Shown here in pieces: positions 63,377-64,000 of a stretch of DNA of 64,000 bases; positions within the stretch are counted from its first letter, which is position 1, and every line of letters starts with the position of its first letter. The translations under genes and the position numbers were made by a program. The stretch covers positions 233,457-297,456 of the forward strand of contig JAJDEB010000023.1 in assembly GCA_029260015.1 (NCBI GenBank). Direction: 5' to 3'. This DNA comes from Phycisphaerae bacterium (GTDB lineage: Bacteria > Planctomycetota > Phycisphaerae > UBA1845). The notes under the pieces were generated by a model that ran no database searches, was not told the DNA's origin, and saw nothing but the letters and a program-made list of their open reading frames with translations.

Positions 63377-64000
63377 ATGTACGCATCATTCTTCGGACTC
63401 CGCGAACTGCCGTTTAACAACACGCCAGATCCGAGGTTTTTCTTTTCGACACCCGATCACGAAGAAGCGCTGGCATCATTGATTTACGCCATCGCCGAGG
63501 GTAAAGGGTTTGTCGTGCTCACCGGTGAAGTGGGCGCGGGAAAAACGCTCGTCACCCGTTTGATGCTGCGGCATTTTGGAACGGGCATCGAATTCGCGTG
63601 CGTCAACAATTCGCAGGTCAACGCCAACGAATTGCTTCACTCAGTCTGCACCGAATTCAACATCGACGCACCGTCCAATGCATCCACGGTTGAACTGACG
63701 CGACTGCTTCAGGACTTCCTGCTGTCCAGTTTCGCCATGAACAAACCCGTAGTGCTAATGCTCGACGAAGCCCAGGCACTCACGCGCGAAGCGTTTGAAC
63801 AAATTCGCATGATCGGAAACCTGGAAGCCGACGACGCCAAGCTCTTGCAAATCGTCATTGTCGGTCAGCCCGAATTGCAGGAAATGTTTGAAGCCAATGA
63901 CATGCGTCAACTGCGACAACGCATCTTCCGCAGTTTTCATCTGGGCGCATTGACGCGTTCACAAACCGAGGGCTACATCTTTCACCGTCTCAGCGTTGCC
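63377..64000 (+). CDS. ExeA/GspA-like AAA ATPase (partial, C-terminus off the right edge)
   Basis: 208 codons to the window edge from the ATG at 63377, with GAGG upstream. It begins MYASFFGLRELPFNNTPDPR, typical of ExeA-like ATPases of general secretion and exopolysaccharide (XrtA-type) loci. VLTGEVGAGKTLVTRL is the Walker A, LMLDEAQALTREAFEQIRMI the Walker B, and IVIVGQPELQEMFE the sensor region. It probably supplies energy or regulation to the polysaccharide locus. The remaining C-terminal part lies outside the window. Confidence 0.9.
   Translation, partial: MYASFFGLRELPFNNTPDPRFFFSTPDHEEALASLIYAIAEGKGFVVLTGEVGAGKTLVTRLMLRHFGTGIEFACVNNSQVNANELLHSVCTEFNIDAPSNASTVELTRLLQDFLLSSFAMNKPVVLMLDEAQALTREAFEQIRMIGNLEADDAKLLQIVIVGQPELQEMFEANDMRQLRQRIFRSFHLGALTRSQTEGYIFHRLSVA

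Noticed and set aside
1-64000. CRISPR arrays, rRNA genes, integrases or transposases
   Set aside because: No regularly spaced direct repeats, no rRNA-like sequence and no transposase or integrase protein was found in any frame.

Overview
The window looks like a chromosomal segment of a planctomycete, probably from the Phycisphaerae and its relatives. This is inferred from gene content and was not tested by a search. The signs are many small membrane proteins ending in a CxxCGYDLTGNxSGxCPECG zinc ribbon, large secreted proteins ending in dockerin-like D-x-D-x-D repeats, a full-length NfeD / short NfeD / FloA operon, and a mixture of core genes with exopolysaccharide genes.

Layout. 1-6 kb: minus-strand nusA - infB - zinc-ribbon membrane protein - ylxP (cut by the left edge). 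6-21.4 kb: mostly housekeeping genes. These are an orphan MalK-type ABC ATPase, a VOC protein, a PilZ protein, a TIGR01777 epimerase, rpmI-rplT (without infC), an FHA protein, hemW, nadA, hpt, a bPH2 membrane protein, trpS, a DUF6265 protein and fliM. 21.6-34.3 kb: an accessory block beginning exactly at a tRNA-Arg(CCG). It holds ten intact minus-strand paralogues of a two-transmembrane or multi-transmembrane zinc-ribbon protein plus one remnant. Between them lie a methyltransferase, a sugar-nucleotide/glycosyltransferase operon (nucleotidyltransferase - LegB-like dehydratase - GT2), a secreted endonuclease/phosphatase-fold protein, REP-like palindromes, two MITE-like elements and a ~100-bp duplication. 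34.3-39.3 kb: one 1664-residue secreted protein with a PQQ sugar dehydrogenase-like domain and a cytochrome c-like motif. 39.9-49.7 kb: a DnaJ-domain membrane protein, an LpxL-like acyltransferase, catalase, a GGDEF protein and its neighbour, a tRNA-binding protein, manA, and a secreted phosphatase-hydrolase fusion. 50-53.3 kb: nfeD - nfeD(short) - floA. 53.4-60 kb: maf, a DUF2062 protein, GT9, bpt and a DUF554 protein. 59.8-64 kb: an exopolysaccharide locus (glycosyltransferase, BY-kinase, Wza-type lipoprotein and a divergent ExeA-type ATPase cut by the right edge).

The most unusual material is the accessory block. The zinc-ribbon genes sit in tight runs with ATGA or TGATG overlaps. One is an internal duplication, and one has lost a zinc-ligand cysteine. 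Two paralogues end with their stop codon inside the GTAG head of a REP arm and recur with a ~450-bp period of REP-gene-REP. The REP-like elements keep their hairpins through compensatory changes, and no REP-type transposase is visible here. The function of the zinc-ribbon family is unknown and I do not propose one.

Starts were chosen from Shine-Dalgarno spacing and the expected protein N-terminus. Several use GTG or TTG.
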